Below, in pieces: positions 10,316 to 20,967 of a stretch of DNA of 46,396 nucleotides (the first letter of the stretch is position 1; every line of letters begins with the position of its first letter). Origin of the DNA: Dehalococcoidales bacterium. GTDB taxonomy: Bacteria > Chloroflexota > Dehalococcoidia > Dehalococcoidales > BS750m-G39. The translations under genes and the position numbers were made by a program. The DNA lies in assembly GCA_016783245.1 (NCBI GenBank), contig JADHWY010000003.1, forward strand, positions 1-46,396, given 5' to 3'. The notes below the pieces were generated by a model, which was given only the letters and a program-made list of their open reading frames with translations, was not told where the DNA came from and made no database searches.

Positions 10316-11035
10316 CTAAAAAACCTCCCTTGATATCCTGCCTTGGGGGTCAGGGGGGTCCCTTTCTCTCCCCAGATTCCCACCGGCTGCCAAATGGGCA
10401 AGCCGAGTAGGCTCAGGTAAACGATAACCACGGCAGCACTCCAGCACCCAGTAGATGGCAGCTTGAAGGTCAACCTTATGACCAATGGAAACATAGATAG
10501 GCTTTGTCCCTAGCTTGGTTCGCAGGGCTGCCCCTATAGTCTCACCCCCATCCACTACTTCAGTGTAGCTCCCAAGCTCATCCCCCGGCTCCCCATGCTG
10601 ACCACAAAGCAGTGATTTAGCACAACCAATCGTCGGCGTATTTAAAAAAAGCCCCAAGTGAGAGGCAAGCCCCATGCGCCTAGGATGAGCAATCCCCTGT
10701 CCATCAACCAGGATAAGGTCAGGAGTAAGAGTAAGTCTTTGGCAAGCAGCCAGGGTTAACGGTGCCTCTCTAAAGGATAAAAGACCCGGAACATAAGGAA
10801 AGCCAAGTTCCCCATTTACTATTTTTGTTTCCACTAGTCTAAGCTCGGGATAGTTTAAGACAACCACTGCCCCTGTAGCCATCCCTTGTGCTCTGTTTAC
10901 CGATATATCTACACCGGCTATAAACCGGGGGGTAGCCACCTCATTACTTCGGGAAACCTGTGATGCCAGCCTAAGCTGTATGTCTAAAGCCTGAGCAGTG
11001 CTAACCTGCCAACTGTGTAATATCTCTACCTTCAC
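10316..11035 (-). CDS. nfi: Endonuclease V
   Basis: 'FIAGVDISV', 'GLLSFREAP', 'DLILVDGQGIAHPRRMGLASHLGL' endonuclease V motifs. Confidence 0.93.
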   Translation of the reverse strand: MKVEILHSWQVSTAQALDIQLRLASQVSRSNEVATPRFIAGVDISVNRAQGMATGAVVVLNYPELRLVETKIVNGELGFPYVPGLLSFREAPLTLAACQRLTLTPDLILVDGQGIAHPRRMGLASHLGLFLNTPTIGCAKSLLCGQHGEPGDELGSYTEVVDGGETIGAALRTKLGTKPIYVSIGHKVDLQAAIYWVLECCRGYRLPEPTRLAHLAAGGNLGRERDPPDPQGRISREVF

Positions 11036-11200
11036 ACCCTGATTATAGACACAATAGGCTCCGCTGACAACTATTGTTTTAACAAAGTTGTTTGGCGACC
11101 TATCTCCCTGACCCCCCTTCCCCCATTAAGGGAAAGGTGGTGTAAATAAGAAGGGAAGATTAAGGGAGTGAGGTTAGCAAAGAGTCTCTCTTAGCCACCA

Positions 11201-11230
11201 TTGACAAGTCACACAATTATAGCGCATAAT
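11201..11230 (+). promoter_or_regulatory. Sigma70-like promoter for the rpsP operon
   Basis: TTGACA (11201-11206), 18-bp spacer, CATAAT (11225-11230). Confidence 0.65.
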
Positions 11231-11255
11231 AGCCTATAAAGAAGACTGGATAAAA

Positions 11256-11618
11256 TTGGTAAAGATCAGATTACGCCGCGTAGGAGCCAAGAAAAAGCCG
11301 AGTTATCGCCTAGTAGTAGCTGATGCTCGAACTCCCCGGGATGGAGCATTTATTGCCATTATTGGTCACTATAATCCTCTGACCAACCCGGAAACAGTAA
11401 TTATTGATGAGGAAAAAGCACGCCACTGGCTAAGCCAGGGAGCCCAACCCACAGATACCGCCGCCAGGCTGCTGGCTAAAGCCGGCATTATCGAAGAACC
11501 CGAAGCCGGCATCACCGAAAAACCCAAAGCAAGTAAGAAGAAAACCAAGGTTGGTGTCACCGAAAAACCCGAAGCCAGCATTACTGAAGAACCTGAAACA
11601 AGCAAGGAGAAAACATGA
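11256..11618 (+). CDS. rpsP: 30S ribosomal protein S16 with a repetitive C-terminal extension
   Basis: '[41 protein letters not shown]'; TTG start. Confidence 0.96.
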   Translation: MVKIRLRRVGAKKKPSYRLVVADARTPRDGAFIAIIGHYNPLTNPETVIIDEEKARHWLSQGAQPTDTAARLLAKAGIIEEPEAGITEKPKASKKKTKVGVTEKPEASITEEPETSKEKT

Positions 11619-11842
11619 AAGAACTAATTGAATACATCGCCAAATCCATTGTAAATTCACCTGATGATGTGGTAGTTACCGAGGAGACCGATGAGCAGGG
11701 CACAACGTTCAAATTACAGGTCGCTGATGATGATAAGGGAAGGGTTATCGGCAAGCAAGGTCGTGTAGCTCAAGCCATACGCACCTTGATCAGGGTAAAA
11801 GCAGCTAAACAAGGCACCAGGGCTAGTCTCGAGATTCTCTAA
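11615..11842 (+). CDS. khpA: KH-domain RNA-binding protein (KhpA/YlqC family)
   Basis: '[21 protein letters not shown]...[28 protein letters not shown]'; overlaps the rpsP stop. Confidence 0.93.
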   Translation: MKELIEYIAKSIVNSPDDVVVTEETDEQGTTFKLQVADDDKGRVIGKQGRVAQAIRTLIRVKAAKQGTRASLEIL

Positions 11843-11862
11843 GAATAGCTCAATAACCAGGA

Positions 11863-12378
11863 ATGAAATCGCCTGGGTTGGAATTTATAATCATTGGTCA
11901 AGTTGTAGCCCCACGGGGTATTAAGGGCAAACTAAAGGTAGAGGTAGTAACCGATTTCCCTCAACGCTTTGCCCCTCGTTCCCAGATCTACATTAACCGA
12001 GAGCCTATGACTATTGCCAGCACCGAGTGGCATAAGGGGAAGGCAATAATCAAGCTAGACACCATTGATAGTATTGAAGAGGCTGAAAAGCTGCGGGGGC
12101 AAGCAATAGAAATACACCATAGCCAACTTCAGCCTCTCCCTGAAGGGCAGTATTACCACTTTCAACTCATCGGGTTGGAGGTATGGACAACCCAAGAGGA
12201 ACTGCTGGGAACTGTCACTGAAATCCTAACTGCAGAGAGTAATGATAACTATGTAGTTCGTGGAGCTAAAGGAGAGATTCTTATTCCAGCCATTGAGGAT
12301 GTAGTAAAGTCCGTTGACCTTGATAAAGGGCGTATAACCATTGAAGCTATTGAGGGATTGCTAGGCTTAAATCGTTAG
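11863..12378 (+). CDS. rimM: Ribosome maturation factor RimM
   Basis: 'IIGQVVAPRGIKGKLKVEVVTDFPQRF' and PRC-barrel region 'PEGQYYHFQLIGLEVWT'; rpsP-khpA-rimM order. Confidence 0.93.
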   Translation: MKSPGLEFIIIGQVVAPRGIKGKLKVEVVTDFPQRFAPRSQIYINREPMTIASTEWHKGKAIIKLDTIDSIEEAEKLRGQAIEIHHSQLQPLPEGQYYHFQLIGLEVWTTQEELLGTVTEILTAESNDNYVVRGAKGEILIPAIEDVVKSVDLDKGRITIEAIEGLLGLNR

Positions 12379-12383
12379 CCAGA

Positions 12384-12803
12384 TTAGACTCCGGGCTTTC
12401 TTTTCCTCCTCCCCACCACCTTGAGGCGGGCAAGAGAGCGACGCAGCGCTGCCTCAGCCTGAGCTGTATCTACCTCAGGAGCATGGCGGCTAAGTAGCTC
12501 CTCAGCTCGGCGCTTTGCCTCCTCAGCTCGAGCTATGTCAATTTCCTCAACCCTCTCAGCAGCATCAGCCAGAACTATAATCCTGTCAGGGCGCACCTCA
12601 AGGAAGCCTCCAGAAATGACTAAGGAGAACTCCTCCCCACCCCTCCTTATCCGAAGCTCACCGGGCAACAACATGGTCATCAGAGGTGCATGATGGGGTA
12701 GGATTCCCAATTGACCCTCAACCCCGGGAGCAACAACCACATCCACATCCTCTGAGAAAACCACTCGCTCCGCAGTAACAATATCAAGCCTTGTAGTAGC
12801 CAT
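12384..12803 (-). CDS. atpC: F1Fo ATP synthase epsilon subunit
   Basis: '[40 protein letters not shown]'; operon position. Confidence 0.95.
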   Translation of the reverse strand: MATTRLDIVTAERVVFSEDVDVVVAPGVEGQLGILPHHAPLMTMLLPGELRIRRGGEEFSLVISGGFLEVRPDRIIVLADAAERVEEIDIARAEEAKRRAEELLSRHAPEVDTAQAEAALRRSLARLKVVGRRKRKPGV

Positions 12804-12808
12804 CGACC

Positions 12809-14475
<1,667 letters not shown>

Positions 14476-14490
14476 TAGTAAACCTCCTTT

Positions 14491-15348
14491 CTAAGCTAGA
14501 GCCGCAGCTCCGCCAGTAATGTCTAGGAGTTCTTTAGTTATTGACTCCTGTCGTGCTTTATTATACATGAGGGTTAACTCCTCAATAAGCTCGTTAGCAT
14601 TATCAGTGGCATTCCGCATCGCCACCATCCTGGCTGACTGCTCACTGGCAATGGATTCCAGAATAGCATGATATACTTGCATCTCCACAAATCTTGGTAA
14701 AAGCTCGCCTAATACTACCGCAGGACCTGGTTCATATATATAGTCTACATTCTGTGCCCTGGGTATAGCTGCCGGTTCAACAGGAAGTATCTGCTGCATA
14801 ATTGGTCTCTGGACCATTGTGGAAACGAATTGAGCATAAACTAAGTAGACCAAGTCTATAATGCCACTAGTGTAGTCATCGATAATGATACGAGATATAG
14901 GCAGGGTGTCCAGCAAGCTGGGTCGGTCGCCAAGCGCAGTAAACTCAGCACGAATATCTCGACTATATCGCTTCATAAAATCCCTCCCCTTACGACCGAC
15001 AGTAATAAGGGCAACTGGTATACTCTGCTCCAGGATAAAGCTTGCTGTCCTGCGGCTGATACTAGTATTAAGCCCGCCACACAAACCGCGGTCAGGGGTA
15101 ATATGCACTATAGCGATTTTAGTTACCGCTCTACGCTGCAACAACGGATGCTGTGCTTCACCCTCCCGGGGCAAAGCAGCTAGGTCTGCCATCACCTGGT
15201 GAATCTTCTCAGAATAAGGTCGCCCAGCCAAGCCACGCTCCTGCGCCCGCCTCATCTTCGAGGTGGCAATCATCTCCATAGCCCGGGTAATCTTGGCTGT
15301 AGACTGAATGCCACGTACTCTACGACGAATTAAGCGAATATTAGCCAA
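14491..15348 (-). CDS. atpG: F1Fo ATP synthase gamma subunit
   Basis: 'RRRVRGIQSTAKITRAMEMIATSKMRRAQ', 'DRGLCGGLNT', C-terminal 'YNKARQESITKELLDITGGAAAL'. Confidence 0.98.
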   Translation of the reverse strand: MANIRLIRRRVRGIQSTAKITRAMEMIATSKMRRAQERGLAGRPYSEKIHQVMADLAALPREGEAQHPLLQRRAVTKIAIVHITPDRGLCGGLNTSISRRTASFILEQSIPVALITVGRKGRDFMKRYSRDIRAEFTALGDRPSLLDTLPISRIIIDDYTSGIIDLVYLVYAQFVSTMVQRPIMQQILPVEPAAIPRAQNVDYIYEPGPAVVLGELLPRFVEMQVYHAILESIASEQSARMVAMRNATDNANELIEELTLMYNKARQESITKELLDITGGAAALA

Positions 15349-15356
15349 TCTTTAAC

Positions 15357-15445
15357 CTCTCCCCCTTAATCCCCCTCTCCATAATATGGATATATATTCC
15401 TATCATGGGGGGACATGGTTCTTGAAGGGGCAAAGCCCCTTCAAG
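15357..15445 (-). repeat. REP/MITE-like repeat copy 2 between atpG and atpA
   Basis: CTTGAAGGGGC-AAA-GCCCCTTCAAG (15421-15445); reverse complement resembles the 24284-24362 copy, including a ...GATTAAGGGGGAGAGGTT end. Confidence 0.55.
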
Positions 15446-16969
15446 CTATCCCGAATAATGGCCCTGTTTAAACTCTGAAATAGCTGCTTTTAATGCCTCT
15501 TCAGTCTCAGGGCTAATATCCTCCTCCCTAGCGATAGTCTCACCTATCTCAGGGTGATTTGCCTCCATAAATCTATGGAAGGCAGTCTCAAAAGCAGTGA
15601 TTTTATCTACAGGTGTATCATCAAGATAACCGTTAATAGCCGCATAAAGAATCATAACCTGCTTTTCCAATGGCATAGGGACATGCTGAGTTTGCTTTAA
15701 GATTTCAGTGATTCGCTGACCACGCTCAAGCTGGGCTCTGGTTGACTTGTCCAGTTCGGTAGCGCCAAATTGAGCAAAGGCAGCTAACTCCCGATATTGA
15801 GCCAGCTCCAGTCTGAGTCTACCCGCCACCTGCTTCATCGCCTTAGTCTGAGCCGCGCTACCAACCCTAGATACTGACAAGCCTACATTTAATGCTGGCC
15901 TGATACCAGCATTAAATAGGTCTGTTTCCAGATAAATCTGACCATCAGTAATAGAGATAACATTAGTTGGGATATAGGCAGATACATCACCGGCCTGTGT
16001 TTCAATAATAGGTAAAGCGGTGAGAGAGCCACCACCATATTCAGGGGCATATTTAGCTGCCCTCTCAAGCAAGCGACTGTGCAGATAGAAAACATCACCA
16101 GGATAAGCCTCCCGCCCAGGTGGACGGCGCAGCAAGAGTGAAAGCTGCCGATAGGCCCAACCATGCTTAGAAAGGTCATCATAGATAACTAAAACATCCC
16201 TTCCCTGCTCCATGAACTCCTCGCCCATAGCGCAACCGGCATAAGGGGCGAGATATTGCATGGCAGCCGAATCAGCGGCATTAGCCACCACTACTATGGT
16301 ATGCTCCATAGCCCCATGAGCCTCTAAGGTAGCTACTACTCGTGCCACCTTGGATGTTTTCTGACCAATGGCAACATAGATACAGATTAAGTCGCCACTC
16401 TTTTGATTGATAATGGTATCAAGGGTAATAACTGTCTTCCCTGTTGAGCGGTCGCCGATAATAAGCTCTCTTTGCCCCCGACCTAAAGGAATCATACTAT
16501 CTATAGCCTTAATACCGGTTTGCACTGGGGTATCCACCGACTTACGCAGCGTAACATTGGGAGCCACCCGCTCCATAGGTCGAGTCTTATCAGTCTTTAC
16601 CAAACCCTTGCCATCCAAGGGACGACCTAAGGAATCAACCACCCTGCCAATAAGGGCTTCACCTACAGGCACCTCTGCTATTCGACCTGTGCAACGCACC
16701 TCATCCCCTTCCCTAATCTCGGTATAATCACTAATGACAATGGCGGCAACACTATCTTCCTCCAAGTTCAGGGCAATCCCCATAATCTCGTTGGGAAATT
16801 GAAGTAGCTCATTATACTTGGCTGCTGCTAGACCATGAATCCTGGCAATACCATCGCCAATCTCAATCACGGTGCCGACATCTACCATGGTTACCGGTGC
16901 ACCAAACTGCTCAATCTGCTGTTTGATAACAGAAACAATGTCCTGCCCTCTTATTGTCACTTGGGCCAC
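15446..16969 (-). CDS. atpA: F1Fo ATP synthase alpha subunit
   Basis: '[18 protein letters not shown]'; '[20 protein letters not shown]'. Confidence 0.98.
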   Translation of the reverse strand: MAQVTIRGQDIVSVIKQQIEQFGAPVTMVDVGTVIEIGDGIARIHGLAAAKYNELLQFPNEIMGIALNLEEDSVAAIVISDYTEIREGDEVRCTGRIAEVPVGEALIGRVVDSLGRPLDGKGLVKTDKTRPMERVAPNVTLRKSVDTPVQTGIKAIDSMIPLGRGQRELIIGDRSTGKTVITLDTIINQKSGDLICIYVAIGQKTSKVARVVATLEAHGAMEHTIVVVANAADSAAMQYLAPYAGCAMGEEFMEQGRDVLVIYDDLSKHGWAYRQLSLLLRRPPGREAYPGDVFYLHSRLLERAAKYAPEYGGGSLTALPIIETQAGDVSAYIPTNVISITDGQIYLETDLFNAGIRPALNVGLSVSRVGSAAQTKAMKQVAGRLRLELAQYRELAAFAQFGATELDKSTRAQLERGQRITEILKQTQHVPMPLEKQVMILYAAINGYLDDTPVDKITAFETAFHRFMEANHPEIGETIAREEDISPETEEALKAAISEFKQGHYSG

Positions 16970-16985
16970 CTCCTTACTAGCTTCC

Positions 16986-17528
16986 TCATCTTACCTCCCC
17001 ACTGGCCAACTCGTTTTTTAACGCCATCAGTTTACTATGGGTACTACCGTCCAGCAACTTGCCACCAATCCTAGCTATAATCCCACCTACTAGGCTAGAG
17101 TCTACTTTAGGCTTGAGCACCACCTTCTTGTCAACCAAAGCCCCAAGATATTCTTCCAACCTCTGCCTATCTTCGTCATCAAGCGGAATAGCGGTAATAA
17201 CCTCAGCCTGTTCTATACCACGATAGCTATCCAATAGACGCTGATACTCGTCAGCAATATCACCTGCCATATCCAGTCTGCCTCTAGTTACTAATAAATA
17301 AGCCAGATTCAACGCTAGGGGGTTTATATCATCCAGTCGTTCGGATAACAGCCTAGCTTTATCCTCAAAATGGACCTTAGGATTCTCCAGTAGAGCAACA
17401 AATGTGGCATCCTCACCCAGACTGGCAATCTTTCTCAGGTCAGACTGCCATCTATCTAACTCATTTCTCTCCAGGGCAATGCTGAACACTGCCCGGGAAT
17501 AGCGCCTAGCATAACTCCTTCTCGCCAC
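16986..17528 (-). CDS. atpH: F1Fo ATP synthase delta subunit
   Basis: '[25 protein letters not shown]'; C-terminal '[26 protein letters not shown]'. Confidence 0.95.
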   Translation of the reverse strand: MARRSYARRYSRAVFSIALERNELDRWQSDLRKIASLGEDATFVALLENPKVHFEDKARLLSERLDDINPLALNLAYLLVTRGRLDMAGDIADEYQRLLDSYRGIEQAEVITAIPLDDEDRQRLEEYLGALVDKKVVLKPKVDSSLVGGIIARIGGKLLDGSTHSKLMALKNELASGEVR

Positions 17529-17578
17529 GCTATCTCCTCAAATAAGATGGCTAACCTTTTTAAGGTTGTTTATCAACC

Positions 17579-18088
17579 TCAACCCTTTTTCAGTTGGGTG
17601 CTTTCTTCCAGCACCCTATCAATAATCTGACGGTGGGCTTTTTTATCTAAAGAACGGTCAATCACCTTCTCCGCCGCCAGTATAGTTAGGTCGGCAAACT
17701 CCTTACGCAACTCACCAATAGCCTCATCTCGCTCTCGCTGAATCTCAGCGCGTGCCTTAGCAATAAGGGATTCGGCTTCCTGTCTAGATTGTTGCTCTGC
17801 CCCCCGTCTAACCTCCTCCCCGGTTCGCATCGCTCGTGCTATTACCTCCTGCCCTTCCTTACTAGCTGCCTCGATCCGCTCTGCTGCCTCCTCCTCGGCA
17901 CGCGCCGCTTGCTGCTTAATAAACTCTGTCCGCTCCATACTCTCCTTGATCTTCCTGGAACGCTCATCCAGCATCCTCATAATCGGCTTATAGGCAACCA
18001 GATATAAAAGACCGAAAAGGATAACAAAGTTTATAATCTGTGCCAGCAGCGTTGGCATGCTTATGCCAAGACTTGCTAGACCTCCCAT
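17579..18088 (-). CDS. atpF: F1Fo ATP synthase b subunit
   Basis: N-terminal TM followed by a long charged helix 'KPIMRMLDERSRKIKESME'; operon position. Confidence 0.95.
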   Translation of the reverse strand: MGGLASLGISMPTLLAQIINFVILFGLLYLVAYKPIMRMLDERSRKIKESMERTEFIKQQAARAEEEAAERIEAASKEGQEVIARAMRTGEEVRRGAEQQSRQEAESLIAKARAEIQRERDEAIGELRKEFADLTILAAEKVIDRSLDKKAHRQIIDRVLEESTQLKKG

Positions 18089-18107
18089 TTTCCACCTCCC
18101 TAGTGCA

Positions 18108-18218
18108 TTATAATGCTAAAAACATCACCGCAATTATTAATCCAATGAGAAACATCGCTCCCACAATCACCCCTACAAATAAAACCGCTATTGACATAGG
18201 TATTCCATTTTGTTCCAT
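18108..18218 (-). CDS. Putative 36-aa single-TM microprotein between atpE and atpF
   Basis: Not in the ORF track (too short). Minus-strand ATG at 18218, stop TAA at 18110-18108: MEQNGIPMSIAVLFVGVIVGAMFLIGLIIAVMFLAL. AGGAGAG SD just upstream (taagaggagagaaattATG). Confidence 0.6.
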   Translation of the reverse strand: MEQNGIPMSIAVLFVGVIVGAMFLIGLIIAVMFLAL

Positions 18219-18240
18219 AATTTCTCTCCTCTTATCCTTA

Positions 18241-18471
18241 CTATACAATCATGGCCAGGATGATGGCTATAATCAGGGCATAAATGCCGATAGCCTCAGC
18301 GAAGGCAGTAACCAGAATCATGTTGGTCATTATAGGACCACTTGCCTCAGGGTTGCGAGCCAACCCTTGCAAAGCCGAATAGCCGATAAGTCCGATGGCC
18401 AATGCTGGTCCCAATAACCCCAGACTAGCCGCCAACCCTACCGCTAATAATTTCATTACTTCTGGTTCCAT
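18241..18471 (-). CDS. atpE: F1Fo ATP synthase c subunit
   Basis: 76-aa helical hairpin 'GLARNPEASGPIMTNMILVTAFAEAIGIYALIIAIIL'. Confidence 0.97.
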   Translation of the reverse strand: MEPEVMKLLAVGLAASLGLLGPALAIGLIGYSALQGLARNPEASGPIMTNMILVTAFAEAIGIYALIIAIILAMIV

Positions 18472-18507
18472 TTTTCTCCTCCTTTCATAATTGGATATGA
18501 AACAGAA

Positions 18508-19467
18508 TTAAGCTGCTTCCCCTCCGTGAGAGGCAACAGCAACGGTAAGAAACACCAGGGTTAACCCACCAAAGATAAGGGCCTGGACAAAGCCGACAAG
18601 TAACTCAAGCCCGTAGAACGGTAAGGCAAATAACCATGGGATAAGGAACATCGCCATCAGAAGCAATATCTCGCCAGCCGTCATATTGCCAAAAAGACGG
18701 AAGGTAAAGCTAACGATACGCACTAATTCGCTCAGCGCCTCCAAAAAACCAACAAAAATGTTGATGGCTCCAGTGATTAATCCACTTAAGCTAGCACGGA
18801 GCCCGCCTCTAAATAGCTGGCCTATACTTCTGAAGAACTGACCTACATTGACAAACTTTCCCAGATAATGAAAACCGCGCGACCTTAGACCAAAGAACTC
18901 GACAAAGACAAAGGACATGAGAGCCAAAGCCAGAGGCATATTGATATCGGTATTGGCACCCCGTAGCAAATGCACCTCACCCTCTGCTGTTTCAACAGTT
19001 ATTGAGCCAAACCCGGGAAGTAGACTCAGCCAGGCATTCAGGGCAACAAAGAGAAAGATAGTAGCCACCACCGGAAAGAATCGGCGCCCATTTTTCTCAC
19101 CGGCGACACTCTGGCAAAAGTTATAGAGCCAACCAAGGAAGGATTCAAAAAGGCTTTGCAATCTGGAGGGGATAAGCTTCATCCGACGAGTAACTGCGTA
19201 TGAAAATCCCACCAAGAAGATAATAGTAAACCAAGCACCGATAACACTATTAGTAATGGGAAAGCCAAACAGGTGGAAAACCACCTCAGCAGGAAGCTCA
19301 GGGTGTGGTTGGTCAACAGCGAGCCAGCTAGGTAGCCCCAAATCGCCAAACATGCTCTTGCCTAAGGGACCTATGGCAAAACCAACTACAAAGAGAACAA
19401 GGAAGACAAGCAAAACCCCAACTATAACAGGGAAAGAGCAACCTAAGCAGCCCTTTTTTTCTGGCAC
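18508..19467 (-). CDS. atpB: F1Fo ATP synthase a subunit
   Basis: Multi-TM; 'LVRIVSFTFRLFGNMTAGEILLLM', C-terminal 'LLVGFVQALIFGGLTLVFLTVA'. Confidence 0.96.
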   Translation of the reverse strand: MPEKKGCLGCSFPVIVGVLLVFLVLFVVGFAIGPLGKSMFGDLGLPSWLAVDQPHPELPAEVVFHLFGFPITNSVIGAWFTIIFLVGFSYAVTRRMKLIPSRLQSLFESFLGWLYNFCQSVAGEKNGRRFFPVVATIFLFVALNAWLSLLPGFGSITVETAEGEVHLLRGANTDINMPLALALMSFVFVEFFGLRSRGFHYLGKFVNVGQFFRSIGQLFRGGLRASLSGLITGAINIFVGFLEALSELVRIVSFTFRLFGNMTAGEILLLMAMFLIPWLFALPFYGLELLVGFVQALIFGGLTLVFLTVAVASHGGEAA

Positions 19468-19691
19468 TAGCTATTCTCCTTGTCTCGCTTGTCACGCATG
19501 AGAGGTAGAAGCATCTGATAAACGCCATAGAAAGCAACAATTATGCCTAATAGTAAACCGACAATCACTAAAAAAGGTTCAGTATTAAACTTGCTATCAG
19601 CCCAAAGACCAGCAAATACACCCCCAGCAATTGCACCGCCGATGAAAAAGCCTACACCTGTTAGCCTTAAAGCTGCAACCAACCTGCTCAC
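19467..19691 (-). CDS. AtpZ/AtpI-like small membrane protein
   Basis: 74 aa, two TMs 'GGAIAGGVFAGLWADSKFNTEPFLVIVGLLLGIIVAFYGVYQM'; first in the atp operon, overlapping atpB. Confidence 0.85.
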   Translation of the reverse strand: MSRLVAALRLTGVGFFIGGAIAGGVFAGLWADSKFNTEPFLVIVGLLLGIIVAFYGVYQMLLPLMRDKRDKENS

Positions 19692-19745
19692 GCCTTGAGC
19701 AGCATATCAAATCTACTACCTTTGGTCAAGCTCGCCCTTGGTCAC

Positions 19746-19785
19746 TAAAAAAGCCCTAGACCTTCTATTCCCAGGGCTCTTTATT
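19746..19785 (-). terminator. Rho-independent terminator-like hairpin
   Basis: Minus strand AGAGCCCT...AGGGCTTTTTT: inverted repeat followed by a T-run, downstream of the 19804-20145 minus-strand gene. Confidence 0.65.
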
Positions 19786-19803
19786 ATCAAACTCACAGAT
19801 TGC

Positions 19804-20145
19804 CTATTTCCGACTAAAAAGTCGAGAAATGTCTCCACCAAAATCCTTTAAGAAATTATGCATATCTAGCACCTCATCAGCCGTTAGCTTACCCTCATTC
19901 CTGAACTTATCTAATTCCACCTCAGTGAGGTCAGTAATAACCTCAGGCATTCTTCCTTCTCTGATTACTGCTGCCACTAAATACTGGGTATGGCAAGCTG
20001 AACAAAACACCTTCAAAAACCACAAATCTTCCTGGTAACCTAGAACACTAATATTATCTGGCTCATAACACTGCCCGCAAACGCCACACTCCATTGAAGC
20101 CATCACCCTCTTAATAAGACCTTCTTCCATCAATTCAGCCCCCAA
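19804..20145 (-). CDS. Hypothetical protein with a zinc-ribbon-like motif
   Basis: CGVCGQC...CSACH cysteine pairs in a 113-aa ORF. Confidence 0.7.
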   Translation of the reverse strand: MGAELMEEGLIKRVMASMECGVCGQCYEPDNISVLGYQEDLWFLKVFCSACHTQYLVAAVIREGRMPEVITDLTEVELDKFRNEGKLTADEVLDMHNFLKDFGGDISRLFSRK

Positions 20146-20173
20146 ACCTGCCTAAGGCGGAAAAAGTCCTGGG

Positions 20174-20758
20174 CTAAGATTTATGCTTATCAAAGTCCTC
20201 TAAATCAAGGGTGTTAATGAAATCATAGAAAGCGGACATCTTTTTTATCTCTTCTTCACTGACCTTCTTGTCTCCGCCACCAGCCTCACCCATTTCCCCC
20301 TCTTGGGAGATAGGTTTACCCGTCTCCTTGTCTAATAAGATGCCTGCTTTATCTAAGACCACCTCCTCAGCATAGATAGGCACATCCGCCCTTACCGCCA
20401 ACGCCAGTGCATCACTGGGGCGAGAGTCGACCTCCATTTGCCCCCCATCTACATTAAGAACAATCTTGGCATAAAAGGTATCATTCTTAAGCTCGCTGAC
20501 GATGATAGAGTTGATAGTAGCCCCTAGGGCATCAATGACCGAGCGCAATAAGTCATGAGTTAAAGGTCTTGGTACAGTAACATCCTGAAGTTTTACTGCG
20601 ATAGCATCTGCTTCCGCCGGACCTATCCAGATAGGTAAGTAACGATCTGCTATCTTTTCTTTCAGAATCACTACCCGTTGATAGTTCATCAGGCTAACCC
20701 TAATACTATCAATAGTCATCTCTATCATAGTCACACCTCCTCTACTTCTCACCAGCAT
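20174..20758 (-). CDS. Bifunctional nuclease family protein (DUF151)
   Basis: 'RYLPIWIGPAEADAIAVKLQ', 'RPLTHDLLRSVIDALGATINSIIVSELKNDTFYAKI', 'SRPSDALALAVRADVPIYAEE'; likely start is the internal Met of MIEMTIDSIR. Confidence 0.93.
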   Translation of the reverse strand: MLVRSRGGVTMIEMTIDSIRVSLMNYQRVVILKEKIADRYLPIWIGPAEADAIAVKLQDVTVPRPLTHDLLRSVIDALGATINSIIVSELKNDTFYAKIVLNVDGGQMEVDSRPSDALALAVRADVPIYAEEVVLDKAGILLDKETGKPISQEGEMGEAGGGDKKVSEEEIKKMSAFYDFINTLDLEDFDKHKS

Positions 20759-20847
20759 CTAAATTTTACCCCACATCACCTCCACTGTCAATAAGAAAGA
20801 CCTCAAGGTTACCCCCTATAGCATTTAGCTAAATCGCCCCATTATGG

Positions 20848-20853
20848 TATAAT
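20848..20853 (+). promoter_or_regulatory. Possible -10 element (TATAAT) upstream of ppsA
   Basis: TATAAT with only a weak -35 (TTAGCT region); next to the palindrome TTTAGCTAAA. Confidence 0.35.
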
Positions 20854-20967
20854 AAACAATAATTATAAAGTAGAAACTTCAATTCGCCCAAGCCAAAAAC
20901 AGTGAACAAAAGCTTGCCATTTGGTTCCCTAATCCCCCATAAAAGATAGGTGTAAGGAGGTATAACT

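Noticed and set aside
18241-18471. Possible Na+-coupled ATP synthase c-ring
   Set aside because: By manual alignment with the Ilyobacter-type c subunit, the Gln of helix 1 is replaced (GPALAIG versus GPGVGQG) and the residue after the Glu is Ala (AEAIGIY), not Ser/Thr; more consistent with H+ coupling.
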